A stretch of 64,000 bases of DNA from NCBI GenBank assembly GCA_025612375.1, contig JAAXKN010000014.1, forward strand, positions 32,945 to 96,944, in the 5' to 3' direction. The translations under genes and the position numbers were made by a program. Numbering within the stretch: position 1 is the stretch's first letter; each line of letters starts with the position of its first letter. The notes beneath the pieces were generated by a model. The model was not told the origin of the DNA, ran no database searches, and worked only from the letters and a program-made list of their open reading frames with translations. Source of the stretch: Ignavibacteria bacterium. GTDB taxonomy: Bacteria; Bacteroidota; Ignavibacteria; Ignavibacteriales; SURF-24. Shown piece after piece: positions 25,297-34,292 of this stretch.

Positions 25297-26925
25297 ATGC
25301 TTCCTGAAGAAGAAACAAAACTCTGCCCGTTCTGCAGGGAAATAATAAGGGCTTCGGCAATTAAATGCCGCTTCTGCGGCGAATGGCTCGAAGAGTCCTC
25401 AACTTCAGCTGACCCGATATCAGCTGTCAGAAGGGCTCTTGCGTCCAAATATAAAATTGTCTACCAGCTGGGACACGGGGGGATGTCTGTTCTCTACAGG
25501 GCAAGCGAGATAAATACTGAACGCGACGTCGCCCTCAAGGTGCTGCCCCTTCACTTGTCTGAAGAAAGGGAATACGTGGGACGCTTCCACCGCGAGGCCG
25601 CGGCCCTCTCAAAACTAAATCATCCCAATATAATTAAGATCTTCGAGGAAGGCATTGAAAACGGCGTGCACTTTATGGCAATGGAATTCCTTGAAGGACG
25701 CGACCTGCATAAGCTACTTATGGCACGCGGACCCATATCAGTGGATGAAACGGCAAGGATAATTGCCCCCGTTGCAAAAGCCCTCGACTATGCGCATAAA
25801 AATACACTCGTTCACAGGGACGTTAAAAGCAGCAATATATTTATTACCAAGGAAGGGCGCCCCGTCCTTACGGATTTCGGAATAGCCCACATTACAACAA
25901 ACGAAAACCAGCTTACCGTAACGGGCACCGTTATAGGTACGCCTGAATTTATGAGCCCCGAGCAGGCTGAAGGAAAACCGATCAACGGAAGAACTGACCT
26001 CTACAGCCTGGGCGTCGTGATGTATAACGCTATTACGGGCAGGTTCCCTTACCACGGCGACAGCCCACTAACTACTATCTATAAAATTATTAACGAAAAC
26101 CATACGCCTGTAAATGAAGTAAAGGAACTGCCCGAATGGATGACTTTTGCAATTGAATCCTGCCTGGAGAAAGATCCCGACAGGAGAATCAAAAGCGGCA
26201 ATGAACTGGCCGACATCTTGACCAGAAGAAAAATTCCCGAAGGGGAGCTTACCAAAAACCTTAAGCTTGAGACCATAAGGCTCCGCAAAGAGGATATGAA
26301 TGAAGTATTAAATGAAAATCCCGAAGCTCAGGCGGAAGAAGAAACACCTGAGGCTCCACAGGGAAGTAACGGCAAGGGCGGCATCTTCATGGACCTTGAA
26401 GAAGAGGAGCCGAAAAAGAAAAAGGCCGTTGTGCCGGCGCTTTTAATTGCTGCATTCCTCGTGCTTGTTGCGGCAATAGGATATACGGTCTATAACAGGT
26501 ATTCTGAAAATCTCCCGGGCATTGAGCCTGAGAAAAATACAACCGCTGTAACAACAGAGCCTGAGAATAAAACGCTAACCGAACCTGAGGCTCCATTGAA
26601 AACAGAAAATAAAAGCAACCTGACAAATAAAGCAGAAGACAATACGGGCGCTCCCACAGTAGAAAAAAGAAATACTCCGGTGCGGAACAATGTTGTTAAG
26701 ACAACTCCGCCCGCAGTGCAGAGGGCAGCAGTAACAGTCCCCAATCTTGAAGGTATGACAACGCAGGAGGCAGCAAGAGTTCTGCGCCGCCTGGGCCTAA
26801 GAAGCGGCGCCGTAACGCGCATTACATCAACCGCATCAAACTATAACCTTGTACTGCGCCAGATTCCCAAACCCGGCCGCCGCCTAAACGAAGGCTCCGC
26901 CGTTAATCTCATTGTAGGGGAATAG
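25297..26925 (+). CDS. Zinc-ribbon Ser/Thr protein kinase with PASTA domain
   Basis: A 542-residue membrane kinase. A zinc ribbon opens the protein (CPFC 10-13, CRFC 24-27). The kinase domain covers 50-310 with the glycine loop LGHGGMS, K81 in VALKVL, HRDVKSSN (173-180), DFG (193-195) and APE-like TPEFMSPEQ. A membrane helix lies near 376-398. Outside the membrane comes a Glu/Thr-rich linker, then one PASTA domain (TVPNLEGMTTQEAARVLRRLGL, of which the motif is V-P-N-L). PASTA domains bind peptidoglycan or muropeptides in PknB-type kinases. With the upstream PP2C and FHA genes it forms a classic phospho-signalling set. A short AT-rich repeat-like stretch (25251-25290) precedes it. Confidence 0.93.
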   Translation: MLPEEETKLCPFCREIIRASAIKCRFCGEWLEESSTSADPISAVRRALASKYKIVYQLGHGGMSVLYRASEINTERDVALKVLPLHLSEEREYVGRFHREAAALSKLNHPNIIKIFEEGIENGVHFMAMEFLEGRDLHKLLMARGPISVDETARIIAPVAKALDYAHKNTLVHRDVKSSNIFITKEGRPVLTDFGIAHITTNENQLTVTGTVIGTPEFMSPEQAEGKPINGRTDLYSLGVVMYNAITGRFPYHGDSPLTTIYKIINENHTPVNEVKELPEWMTFAIESCLEKDPDRRIKSGNELADILTRRKIPEGELTKNLKLETIRLRKEDMNEVLNENPEAQAEEETPEAPQGSNGKGGIFMDLEEEEPKKKKAVVPALLIAAFLVLVAAIGYTVYNRYSENLPGIEPEKNTTAVTTEPENKTLTEPEAPLKTENKSNLTNKAEDNTGAPTVEKRNTPVRNNVVKTTPPAVQRAAVTVPNLEGMTTQEAARVLRRLGLRSGAVTRITSTASNYNLVLRQIPKPGRRLNEGSAVNLIVGE

Positions 26926-26953
26926 AATTTACGGATATGATGACTAGCCCCGA

Positions 26954-27016
26954 CCTGAATAGCCACGAGCTTTAGCTCGTGGGAAACGGGCAAAAAAAAT
27001 TCGGGCTTTAGCCCCA
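26954..27016. repeat. Double-hairpin repeat, copy 1
   Basis: CCACGAGCTTTAGCTCGTGG at 26963-26982 is a perfect hairpin and is followed by GGGCTTTAGCCCCAG. The same two-hairpin element, including the leading CCTGAATAG, recurs at 39219-39283. Here it lies between the kinase and SUMF1-type genes and may act as a partial terminator or mRNA-processing site. Confidence 0.75.
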
Positions 27017-27045
27017 GATTATCCCATAAAAATATTTGACGAAAT

Positions 27046-28239
27046 ATGCGTATTATCAAAACAATAATATTCTTCCTCCTCTTCCTCTCAGGCACAATAA
27101 TGCCCCAGCAGATAGAGGCCGTCTATGAGGACCTTAAAACCGATCCCTTCGCTGGTCAGGAAGCCCCCATTCCCATCGGAATCCTTAAATTTAACGGCCC
27201 CGGCACTCTCGAAAGCCGGTTCTACGATATGCTGAAATCCCAGACCGGAATCCATAATAAATTCCTCATTTTCCCTTACGACGCACTCCTGGAACAGGAG
27301 AAGACATTAGGCTTAAAAAACCTCGACGCCAAAGACAGGCGCACGCTTGCTTCACTGAACAGCAACCTCGACATCCGTTTCCTCGTAACCGGCGATGCTT
27401 CCAATGACGGCAGCTTTACACTCCGCCTCATACGCGCCTCCGACGGCCGCGAGGTCTATTCGGCAAAATATTCCCTGAGCATTAACTCCACCCCGGTAAA
27501 AGACGCCGTCAGACTCTTCAGCGATAAAAAAACTGCTCTCTATAAGGAAGCTGCAATTATTCCACAGATGGTAAAGGTGGAAGGAGGCTGGTTCGATATG
27601 GGAAGCCCGGAGGGGGATAACGACGAAAAGCCCGTCCACAGGGTTAAAGTCGACAGCTTTGCTATAGCTAAATATGAAGTCACTTTCGACGAATACGACC
27701 GCTTCTGCGAAATGACAGGCCGCCCTAAACCCGGTGACAACGGATGGGGAAGGGGAAAAAAACCAGTTATAAATGTAAGCTGGACGGACGCCAGTGAATA
27801 CTGCCGCTGGCTTAGCAGCCTGACCGGCGTGAGCTTCAGGCTCCCTACCGAGGCCGAATGGGAATTTGCGGCAAAAGGAGGCAACAGGAATAAAGGTTTC
27901 CGCTTCAGCGGCAGCGATAACCTTGACGATGTCGCCTGGAACAGCACTAACTCCGGAGGCACCACGCACGAGGTGGGTCAGAAAAAGCCGAATGAGCTGG
28001 AACTCTATGATATGAACGGAAACGTTTGGGAGTGGTGCAGCGACTGGTATAACGAAACCTACTACGCTTCAGGCTCCCAAAGCAATCCCAAAGGACCCCT
28101 TTCAGGCATGTACCATTCGCTCCGGGGCGGAAGCTGGTACAGCTTTAACAGCCGCGTCTGCCGCACAACTGCGCGCGTTCGCGAGGCTTCGGACTATATG
28201 GATAACACCACGGGCTTCAGGGTTGTAAGGGACCTGTAA
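27046..28239 (+). CDS. SUMF1/formylglycine-generating-enzyme-like protein with TolB/CsgG-like N-terminus
   Basis: A 397-residue exported protein. A signal peptide (residues 4-20) is followed by a region at 45-160 resembling the TolB/CsgG N-terminal fold (PIGILKFNGPG, then FLVTGDASNDGSFTLRL). A SUMF1-type domain covers 175-397: GGWFDMGSPEGDNDEKP, NVSWTDASEYCRWL, FRLPTEAEWEFAAKG, MNGNVWEWCSDWY, RGGSWYS and GFRVVRDL. True formylglycine enzymes use a paired Cys motif (CxxxC) near the end. Here only VCRTTARVR is present, so a structural or binding role is more likely than sulfatase maturation. It follows the kinase by 120 bp and closes the signalling set; similar domains are often kinase-linked. 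Confidence 0.85.
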   Translation: MRIIKTIIFFLLFLSGTIMPQQIEAVYEDLKTDPFAGQEAPIPIGILKFNGPGTLESRFYDMLKSQTGIHNKFLIFPYDALLEQEKTLGLKNLDAKDRRTLASLNSNLDIRFLVTGDASNDGSFTLRLIRASDGREVYSAKYSLSINSTPVKDAVRLFSDKKTALYKEAAIIPQMVKVEGGWFDMGSPEGDNDEKPVHRVKVDSFAIAKYEVTFDEYDRFCEMTGRPKPGDNGWGRGKKPVINVSWTDASEYCRWLSSLTGVSFRLPTEAEWEFAAKGGNRNKGFRFSGSDNLDDVAWNSTNSGGTTHEVGQKKPNELELYDMNGNVWEWCSDWYNETYYASGSQSNPKGPLSGMYHSLRGGSWYSFNSRVCRTTARVREASDYMDNTTGFRVVRDL

Positions 28240-28251
28240 AATATATGATTT

Positions 28252-28443
28252 TTATTTCTCCTCATCTTTTTTATCAGGAGAATTATCCCGCCCGTTTTCT
28301 TTTATGACAAAGTATTTGGGAATGAGCTCATTAAAAACATCCCTGTAGTGTGCCTTTGCAAGAACGTGATCATGCCCCCGGTACTCAATTTTAATAAACT
28401 CATCCAGGAATTTTTCTATGTATTCTTTTGTGTTGTTATCCAT
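28252..28443 (-). CDS. Small hypothetical protein, 63 residues
   Basis: A short charged protein (MDNNTKEYIEKFLDEFIKIE) with no membrane segment or signal peptide and a Lys/Asp/Glu-rich tail. It lies 30 bp after the molybdopterin oxidoreductase gene on the same strand, with AGGG six bases before its ATG. Translation as the second gene of that operon is therefore plausible. I do not recognise a family. The mixture of Tyr, His and Phe in the middle (IEYRGHDHVLAKAHYRDVF) looks protein-like rather than random. Confidence 0.5.
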   Translation of the reverse strand: MDNNTKEYIEKFLDEFIKIEYRGHDHVLAKAHYRDVFNELIPKYFVIKENGRDNSPDKKDEEK

Positions 28444-28473
28444 CTTAAGCCCTGTTCTTCAGCTTAAAAATTC

Positions 28474-30084
28474 TTAAATGTTAGCCTGCTCGCCGAAATA
28501 CTCATAGTCCTCGTCGTACCCGCCTTCACCTTTGTTTACTTTGGACAAGTCCTCAACAAACCTGATCGACTGTATCCATTTCACCATCTTAAATCCCAGC
28601 TGGTTTTCAACCCTGAGCCTAAGAGGCGCCCCGTGCAGATGATTAAGCGGCTTATAATTCATCTCGTATGCAAGTAGCGTCTGCAGGTAAAGCGCATTCT
28701 CTATCGTCAGGCTTTCATAATACTGCCCCCCTTCGCCTCCTTCACCATATGAGTAGAATACCACAGCCGTGGCATTTTTCTTTGGCTTTACGAAGTTAAT
28801 CAGTTCACGCACCGGAAGCCCGCCCCACTCGGCAATGCCCGACCAGCCCTGTATGCAGTGATGAAGCGTGATCTGCTGATGCTTCCCCAAAGCTTCAAGA
28901 TCCTCCAGAGACAAATCCACTTTGTTTTCCACCAGTCCGTCAACCCTGAGGCGGTAATGCTTGAAATTATCCGCCGCCAGACGCTTCCAGTCATCACTTG
29001 TGGGGATTTTCCCGTTAGCCCAGAAGAAGGGAGAAATGTCCTCGGGACTGAACTGCACAATGGGAGCCGAACGGGCAAGAAGCGAAGTCATTACGGGCGT
29101 TACAAGATGGCTTGCCGCATGCTGAACCTGCCTCGGATGCTTCCATGCGGCATGATGCGCCCAGAAGTTTGCCAGTATTACCACTATAATTCCCACAAAA
29201 CCCAGATACATTCCTATGGGATTCAGGTCATCGGTTCCCATAACAATATGATTCATATTGCGCGCAAAGCCAGTGGCTGCAACCATTGTAACGTGTATTA
29301 CAATAAAAAGAATGAAACCCGCCATTACAAGAAAGTGCAGTGAACGCCCCGTCTGGCGGTTGCCCGGCAGCTTCGGGTACCACTTATAGCGCGATGTAAG
29401 TGCCGGCGACATCGAGGGACCTGTAAAAGCAGAAAGGGGCGACAAAATAAAAACTACCGCAAAATATGATATCTGCTGAAGCGCGTTAAAATTATAGAAC
29501 CCGTTAGGCTCATAAGGCATGTGGAATGTAGCGTAATGCACAAAAACCGCCCATGCATCCGGAACGACGCTCCACGATGTCGGCACCAGGCGCCTCCAGT
29601 GCGGAGTATAAAAAAGAAAGAATAAGTACACAACCCCGTTTACAAACCAGAATAAAATGCTGAGGAAATGCCAGTGCCTAGCCATTCCCACAGTGTGCTT
29701 TTTGCCCGGAAGGCCCACCCACGGTGTAAGATAGCGTGAGTCTTCCTTGGATGTCCACGCCCGCTCGGGTGTAAGCTCAACAGGAGTAAACCTTATCCAC
29801 TCTGTGCCCGGAGTGGAGTGTATATTCCAGTAAAGTCTCGGGTGGTCAAAAAGAATCTGCAGACCGCTTCGTATAAGGAGTATAAGAAGGAATAAATTTA
29901 TATAATGTGTCCAGCGCATCCAGAAAGGAAATCCGAAAGGCTCCTCTGCAGGCGTGGGAGCTGTTGGTTCAGCAATGTGCTGTATTGAGGGGAGCCCCGA
30001 GATGCCCCACTGCATATAAGCCGCTGCAAAAAGGAGTATTACAGGTGTAAGCAGGGCAATGAGGGTTTTCATTTTAATGTGCAT
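28474..30084 (-). CDS. Fused membrane cytochrome b and sulfite-oxidase-type molybdopterin oxidoreductase
   Basis: A 536-residue fusion. ATG at 30084 has AAGGTGA seven bases upstream; the TTG two codons earlier is less likely. Residues 1-330 hold a membrane cytochrome b561/formate-dehydrogenase-like part with several helices and histidines placed for heme (H60, H137/H139, H184, H250, H264). Residues 345-536 are a sulfite-oxidase/MsrP-like molybdopterin domain with the expected cysteine ligand C410 in LHHCIQGWSGIAEWGG, then LRVENQLGFKMVKW. In related enzymes the Mo subunit and cytochrome b are separate proteins (MsrP/MsrQ). No Tat or other signal is seen, so membrane topology decides the side. 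Likely electron exchange between quinones and an oxyanion or sulfoxide. Confidence 0.85.
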   Translation of the reverse strand: MHIKMKTLIALLTPVILLFAAAYMQWGISGLPSIQHIAEPTAPTPAEEPFGFPFWMRWTHYINLFLLILLIRSGLQILFDHPRLYWNIHSTPGTEWIRFTPVELTPERAWTSKEDSRYLTPWVGLPGKKHTVGMARHWHFLSILFWFVNGVVYLFFLFYTPHWRRLVPTSWSVVPDAWAVFVHYATFHMPYEPNGFYNFNALQQISYFAVVFILSPLSAFTGPSMSPALTSRYKWYPKLPGNRQTGRSLHFLVMAGFILFIVIHVTMVAATGFARNMNHIVMGTDDLNPIGMYLGFVGIIVVILANFWAHHAAWKHPRQVQHAASHLVTPVMTSLLARSAPIVQFSPEDISPFFWANGKIPTSDDWKRLAADNFKHYRLRVDGLVENKVDLSLEDLEALGKHQQITLHHCIQGWSGIAEWGGLPVRELINFVKPKKNATAVVFYSYGEGGEGGQYYESLTIENALYLQTLLAYEMNYKPLNHLHGAPLRLRVENQLGFKMVKWIQSIRFVEDLSKVNKGEGGYDEDYEYFGEQANI

Positions 30085-30711
30085 AACCAAATCACCTTCA
30101 TACGTTACTTCAAAAAATCATCTTTGCACAATCGTCATTAATAAAATGATACATCTAAATCCCTGAAACTTCAATCACCAAACCCCTGGCATGGAATTCT
30201 GCCTACCGATGTATTCAAATAAAAAAATAGAATGGTGCTGATGAAATTTGAGCATTTAGATAACGCACATACAAAAACCGCGAGAGCGGTTTTCCGTCTG
30301 TAGCCCAGGGTATCAAATCCCCGAAGGGGATGCAGACACCCTGGGTTAGATAACAAAAAAAACGCCCCCAAAACCACGTCAGTGGTTTTATATATGTTAC
30401 CGGAATCCCGCAATATTAAACGCGCATGTAACAGACATAAAACCACTACGTGGTTTTGTGGGGTGGGGGATTTTTGATATTTACCCAGGGTTTTGGCCAT
30501 CCGCCTTCGGCGGCTGGCGGGCAAACCCTGGGCTACAGATAGGGAACCACTATCGTGGTTTTTGTTTGTGCATAATTCCAATTGCTCTACTTGCATTGGC
30601 TTTTGGAATAGCGTTAAGCTGATGCTTAAAAGCCGCGTCGAGGATGGCTCTGCAATAAAATAAAAAACCCCCGTCACCGGGGGCTACAAAAAAAATATTA
30701 TGTGTAAAACG
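30085..30711. repeat. Intergenic fold-back cluster of hairpin repeats
   Basis: No gene is supported here; a 168-residue frame across it is made of repeats. Hairpins: AAAACCGC/GCGGTTTT (30274-30293), ATCCCC/GGGGAT (30317-30331), AAAACCAC/GTGGTTTT (30370-30389 and 30439-30457), AACCAC/GTGGTT (30545-30560), CCCCCG/CGGGGG (30668-30683). The outer arms CTGTAGCCCAGGG (30298-30310) and its complement (30526-30538) fold the cluster back. Inner ACCCAGGG pairs repeat the theme. The last hairpin may terminate transcription near the T9SS gene start region. Confidence 0.7.
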
Positions 30712-33438
30712 TTACTTCATATAAATCATCTTCATCGTCCGCGTAAAGGCCTCACGCCCATCCCGGGGCACCGCTCTTAACATGTAAAAATATATGCCGC
30801 TTGAAAGATTTCCTGCCTGCACGTTGAACCTGAAATTGTATTCTCCTGCAGACTGCATTCCCTTGTAAAGCGTCGCAACTTCCGTCCCCAGTACATCGTA
30901 TACCTTCAGCGTAACATCACACACACCGGGCAGACTGTAGTTAATTACAGTCGAGGGGTTAAAAGGATTAGGGTAATTCTGCCTCAGGGCAAAATCCGAC
31001 GGAATATTTTTTGAAACATTCTCAACTCCGTTTACATCCGTCAGGAAATTGAACCTTACGGCATCGGCCCTTAAGACGGCGTTGGGATTTGTGTTCCCCC
31101 CGGCGTCAATGATTTCAACCTTAACTGTACCCGTCTCTAAATAACGCGATGCAAGCCTAACCCACGATCCGCTCCCTTTATTCTGATCGACATAAAAAGA
31201 ATCCTTCTTCGTCCCGTACGTAAGCACGTAAAGCGCATGATTGGATGCGTTTACCGTAACCGGTACAGTGTAATTGAAATCGTAAGTGCCCGGCTTTTCC
31301 AGCTGCTTTATGAATGTTGCCCTCGCTCCCGGCTTCTGCCCCAGATATGCGAACCTGCTTGAGTTTGCATAACCGCTGGCGCTGCTGAAAGCCCATGTGC
31401 CCGATTCCTGGTAGTAAGAGGCACTCTCATCATTGTCAATTGCAATGAAGTAGTTTACGGAGTTTCCCTTGATTACAGTTTTTATAACCGGATGCGCGGG
31501 ATCGCTGCTGGCAATAAAAACCGTATCGGCAAAAAATCCGGTCTTCTGCGGAAGAACCTTTACCGGAAGTATGAGGTTCTGCATCGATCCTATTGTAAGA
31601 GGAAATGCTGCACTTACAGAACTGTTCTGCCCCGACACCGTTACACCCGTAACTTCAAGAGGATCGGTCCCTTTGTTTTCTATGACAATATTATGAACCG
31701 TTTCCTTTTCAACAATTATATCACCAAGATCCGCAAAGTCGGCCTTGATGAATATCTGCTTATCCCTTACAAGCGCCGTAGTCTTAAGTGCATCAAATGC
31801 AATTACCTTCCCGGCCTGCTTACTTCCGCCCGTGGAAATCCTTACTTCAATTGGTGACGTGCCGCTGGAAGTTACGGTTGAAAGATAAACCCAGCTCCTG
31901 AGGCTGAGCCCCCCTTTAAGCGTAACCGTGTCTATGGGGCTCTGGTCCTTAAGTATAATTACCTGGACGCTGTCTGCGGGGTTGTCAACTTTTGCAAATT
32001 GTACAAAAAGGTTGTATCTGCCTGCCTTGGGCAGAGTGTCTGAAACTGAAATCGATGCTCCTGCCTGGGCATCCACTGTAGCCTTGAGGCATGAGGTCTC
32101 AAAGCATGAATAGTCAGTTGCATTTGCCCAGCTTCCACTCGTAACCTTAACTTTGGAAGTCTGCTCATTATCCACAAAAAAATCATCCGGCAGGTAGTTA
32201 ATAAGTTTCTTTGAAAGATTGCCCGAAAGGTCTGTAACTGCGGCGCCGGCCTTTGCAAGAATAGTTTTATCCGTAAATTCTGTCCGCCAGCTGTTCTGTC
32301 CCGTTTTCGTGCAATTTAATATTGTGTATCTTTCATAGATATCCTTAACCGCAAAGAAGGGCTGTGCCTGAAAGATATCCTCATCTGTTGTAATGTCAAA
32401 GGCTACCTTCCCGCTTTCCTCTACGGCATTTACCTGAAGCAGAGGCTGTGTATCGTCAGTAGTCTTAAGATATCTTTTCATGGCTTCAACCGCCGTGCAG
32501 TAACGGAACTTGACATTTGGAAATTTCCTTGCCGAAACGTGTGCAAGTGAGTCAATCCTTTTGAGGTTTGTCAGAAAATCCTCCTCAGGCAGATGCCCCC
32601 ATAGACAGGCCGCCTGGTCAATCCCGCGGTTTGCACGCGCGAATATTGAATCCATTTCCGACTGCGGCATTGAGCCGATATGCCTGGACCTCAGGTCCCA
32701 TCCTTTCAGGTTTCCGGGACGCTGGTAGTTGTCTGCCGATGGATGGTAAGGCGCCCACACCGAAGGTGCCTGCGACCAGTCGATTACGTTGTCGAGCGGT
32801 TCATCGGGGTCAACAAGCTTTTTTGAAGGATAATCGCTGTGCATTGTGTAAGGCAGAAGCTTATCCAGGTAGTTCTGCCAGTCGTTATCCATAAAATGCC
32901 ACCCGCTTCTGAAAGATACCGGGAACGTATTCTCATCTATCAGGTTCTGCGCCAGCGTGTAATTAAAATCCTCGCGGCTTTCATTAAACGTCTTTGCCTG
33001 ATTCCAGTAATAAATCCCGTCCTGATTGTAATCGCTCCAGAAATAAGTATGATAGTGAAGCGAAAGCTCATCGCCGAACTGTTGAATCTTATCACCATGA
33101 TACCTTTGCATGAGATAGCGGGCCATGGAGTTAGGGTTCGGAGTGTTGGCATTGATTGAAAGGCGGAACATGTTGCCCGCCATCATCCACCACGTGAGCT
33201 TGAGGCTCCCGCCGTAGGAATCCTTAAAAGAATTGCGGAAGGCGTCTTCCATAACCTTGTAGCCGTTGCGCGCGGGAACTGTATAAAGATCACCTTTTAT
33301 GTAACAGTTATAATCCGAAGGATCCAGCCCTTCCCACATCCCGGTGTCGCTCCCGAGGACGAGGTAGACATTGCCCTGCGCCATAAGTGAAGAACAAATA
33401 ATAAGAGTCGAAAAAAACAGTAACCTTAATTTCATCAT
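30712..33438 (-). CDS. Large T9SS-exported protein with polysaccharide-deacetylase-like N-terminus and two golvesin-like domains
   Basis: The ATG at 33438 gives 908 residues; the GTG two codons before is an alternative. A signal peptide (cleavage at LMAQ) leads into about 330 residues with GDELSLHYHTYFW, FRSGWHFMDNDWQ and YTMHSDYPS. This recalls TIM-barrel carbohydrate enzymes such as NodB-type deacetylases, but the catalytic triad is not certain. Two golvesin-like carbohydrate-binding sandwiches follow (about 405-545 and 660-800), with an ASH/Ig-like domain between them (DLGDIIVEKETVHNIVIEN). A T9SS sorting domain (NYPNPFNPSTVINYSLPG) ends the protein. Surface or secreted glycan-acting enzyme is the best guess. 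Confidence 0.75.
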   Translation of the reverse strand: MMKLRLLFFSTLIICSSLMAQGNVYLVLGSDTGMWEGLDPSDYNCYIKGDLYTVPARNGYKVMEDAFRNSFKDSYGGSLKLTWWMMAGNMFRLSINANTPNPNSMARYLMQRYHGDKIQQFGDELSLHYHTYFWSDYNQDGIYYWNQAKTFNESREDFNYTLAQNLIDENTFPVSFRSGWHFMDNDWQNYLDKLLPYTMHSDYPSKKLVDPDEPLDNVIDWSQAPSVWAPYHPSADNYQRPGNLKGWDLRSRHIGSMPQSEMDSIFARANRGIDQAACLWGHLPEEDFLTNLKRIDSLAHVSARKFPNVKFRYCTAVEAMKRYLKTTDDTQPLLQVNAVEESGKVAFDITTDEDIFQAQPFFAVKDIYERYTILNCTKTGQNSWRTEFTDKTILAKAGAAVTDLSGNLSKKLINYLPDDFFVDNEQTSKVKVTSGSWANATDYSCFETSCLKATVDAQAGASISVSDTLPKAGRYNLFVQFAKVDNPADSVQVIILKDQSPIDTVTLKGGLSLRSWVYLSTVTSSGTSPIEVRISTGGSKQAGKVIAFDALKTTALVRDKQIFIKADFADLGDIIVEKETVHNIVIENKGTDPLEVTGVTVSGQNSSVSAAFPLTIGSMQNLILPVKVLPQKTGFFADTVFIASSDPAHPVIKTVIKGNSVNYFIAIDNDESASYYQESGTWAFSSASGYANSSRFAYLGQKPGARATFIKQLEKPGTYDFNYTVPVTVNASNHALYVLTYGTKKDSFYVDQNKGSGSWVRLASRYLETGTVKVEIIDAGGNTNPNAVLRADAVRFNFLTDVNGVENVSKNIPSDFALRQNYPNPFNPSTVINYSLPGVCDVTLKVYDVLGTEVATLYKGMQSAGEYNFRFNVQAGNLSSGIYFYMLRAVPRDGREAFTRTMKMIYMK

Positions 33439-33629
33439 GTTCACCCGTTAATAATGTGACAATTCAGGATCGTAATTAACTTGCGATTCTTATGCTTGGC
33501 TAAACTTAAGCTGTTGCCGTAAAATAAACAAGACTCCACGGCGGGTTTTCGATGAAAAATTATCTCCTATTTCAAATGAATTTTGATAATTTTACATAGC
33601 CGGATTAAAAGAATAAATTGAGATAAATT

Positions 33630-33971
33630 ATGAATGAATTAAAAAAACTTCTGACGGATTTCAGGGAAGAGCGCGACTGGGTAAAGTTCCACTCGCCGAA
33701 AAATCTCTCAATGGCCTTAAGCGTGGAAGCCTCCGAACTGCTTGAATTATTCCAGTGGATGACTGAAGAGGAAAGCCTGAATCTCGACGCCGTAAAGCTG
33801 AAACGTGCCGAAGAGGAAATTGGCGATATAATGGCCTATCTGATCTTTATCTGCGACAGGCTGAATTTAGATCCCGTTGAAGCCGCCAAAAGGAAAATGA
33901 AAATTAACAAAGCCAAATACCCCGTCGAACTCTCCCGAGGCAACGCCATAAAATACAACGAAAGGGGATAA
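33630..33971 (+). CDS. MazG-like nucleotide pyrophosphohydrolase
   Basis: A 113-residue protein of the all-alpha MazG/iMazG (RS21-C6-like) type. It shows RDWVKFHSPKNLSMALSVEA, then the metal-binding EASELLELFQW and EEEIGDIMAYLI motifs with the EExxE and ExxD acid pattern, and ends with KAKYPVE. Members hydrolyse non-canonical or excess dNTPs to NMP and pyrophosphate. Length fits the single-domain form. It is a single gene, convergent with the short membrane-protein gene at 33978, with only six bases between the stop codons. Confidence 0.92.
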   Translation: MNELKKLLTDFREERDWVKFHSPKNLSMALSVEASELLELFQWMTEEESLNLDAVKLKRAEEEIGDIMAYLIFICDRLNLDPVEAAKRKMKINKAKYPVELSRGNAIKYNERG

Positions 33972-33977
33972 GCTTAA

Positions 33978-34292
33978 TCATTCGGGCGCACCGCCATGCG
34001 CCCCTCGAACTCCGAACGTCGAACCTGCCTTCCCGTCGGACGTCGGACGTTGGACGTCGGACCTATTGACCCTGTTTCCCACATACTGCCCCAGAAAAAA
34101 AGAACCTATAAGAACCGGAAACGTTGCCAGGTGCCAGCTTATGCCTGCGTACATCCTTATTGCATATACCAGCGGCACAGGCGCGTGTATGGCCAGAAAC
34201 CACTGAAGGGAAAACTTCTTTACCCTGGAACGCCAGAAACCGAATGGCAGGTTTAATAAAAAAACAATTCCTCCTGCAATGTATAATACCAT
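33978..34292 (-). CDS. Small membrane protein whose C-terminal tail is repeat-encoded
   Basis: A 104-residue frame. Residues 1-75 hold about three hydrophobic segments (LYIAGGIVFLLNLPFGFW, WFLAIHAPVPLVYAIRMYAG, TFPVLIGSFFLGQYVGNR). From residue 77 the frame passes through the GTCGGAC array on the opposite strand and reads NRSDVQRPTSDGKAG and GVRGAHGGAPE. This is unlike a natural membrane-protein tail. The original stop codon was probably lost when the array was inserted. The family is unknown to me. The start has only a weak ribosome-binding site. Confidence 0.6.
   Translation of the reverse strand: MVLYIAGGIVFLLNLPFGFWRSRVKKFSLQWFLAIHAPVPLVYAIRMYAGISWHLATFPVLIGSFFLGQYVGNRVNRSDVQRPTSDGKAGSTFGVRGAHGGAPE
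34035..34062. repeat. GTCGGAC heptamer array, locus 3, inside a coding frame
   Basis: Four tandem heptamers, the third with one change (GTTGGAC), preceded by TTCCC and followed by CT as at locus 1. Single degenerate copies (CGAACGTCGAAC) lie just before it. It overlaps the 3-prime part of the membrane-protein gene on the minus strand. Confidence 0.8.

Noticed and set aside
30171..30677. 168-residue reverse-strand frame
   Set aside because: It is made almost wholly of hairpin repeats, has no protein-like pattern and no ribosome-binding site.
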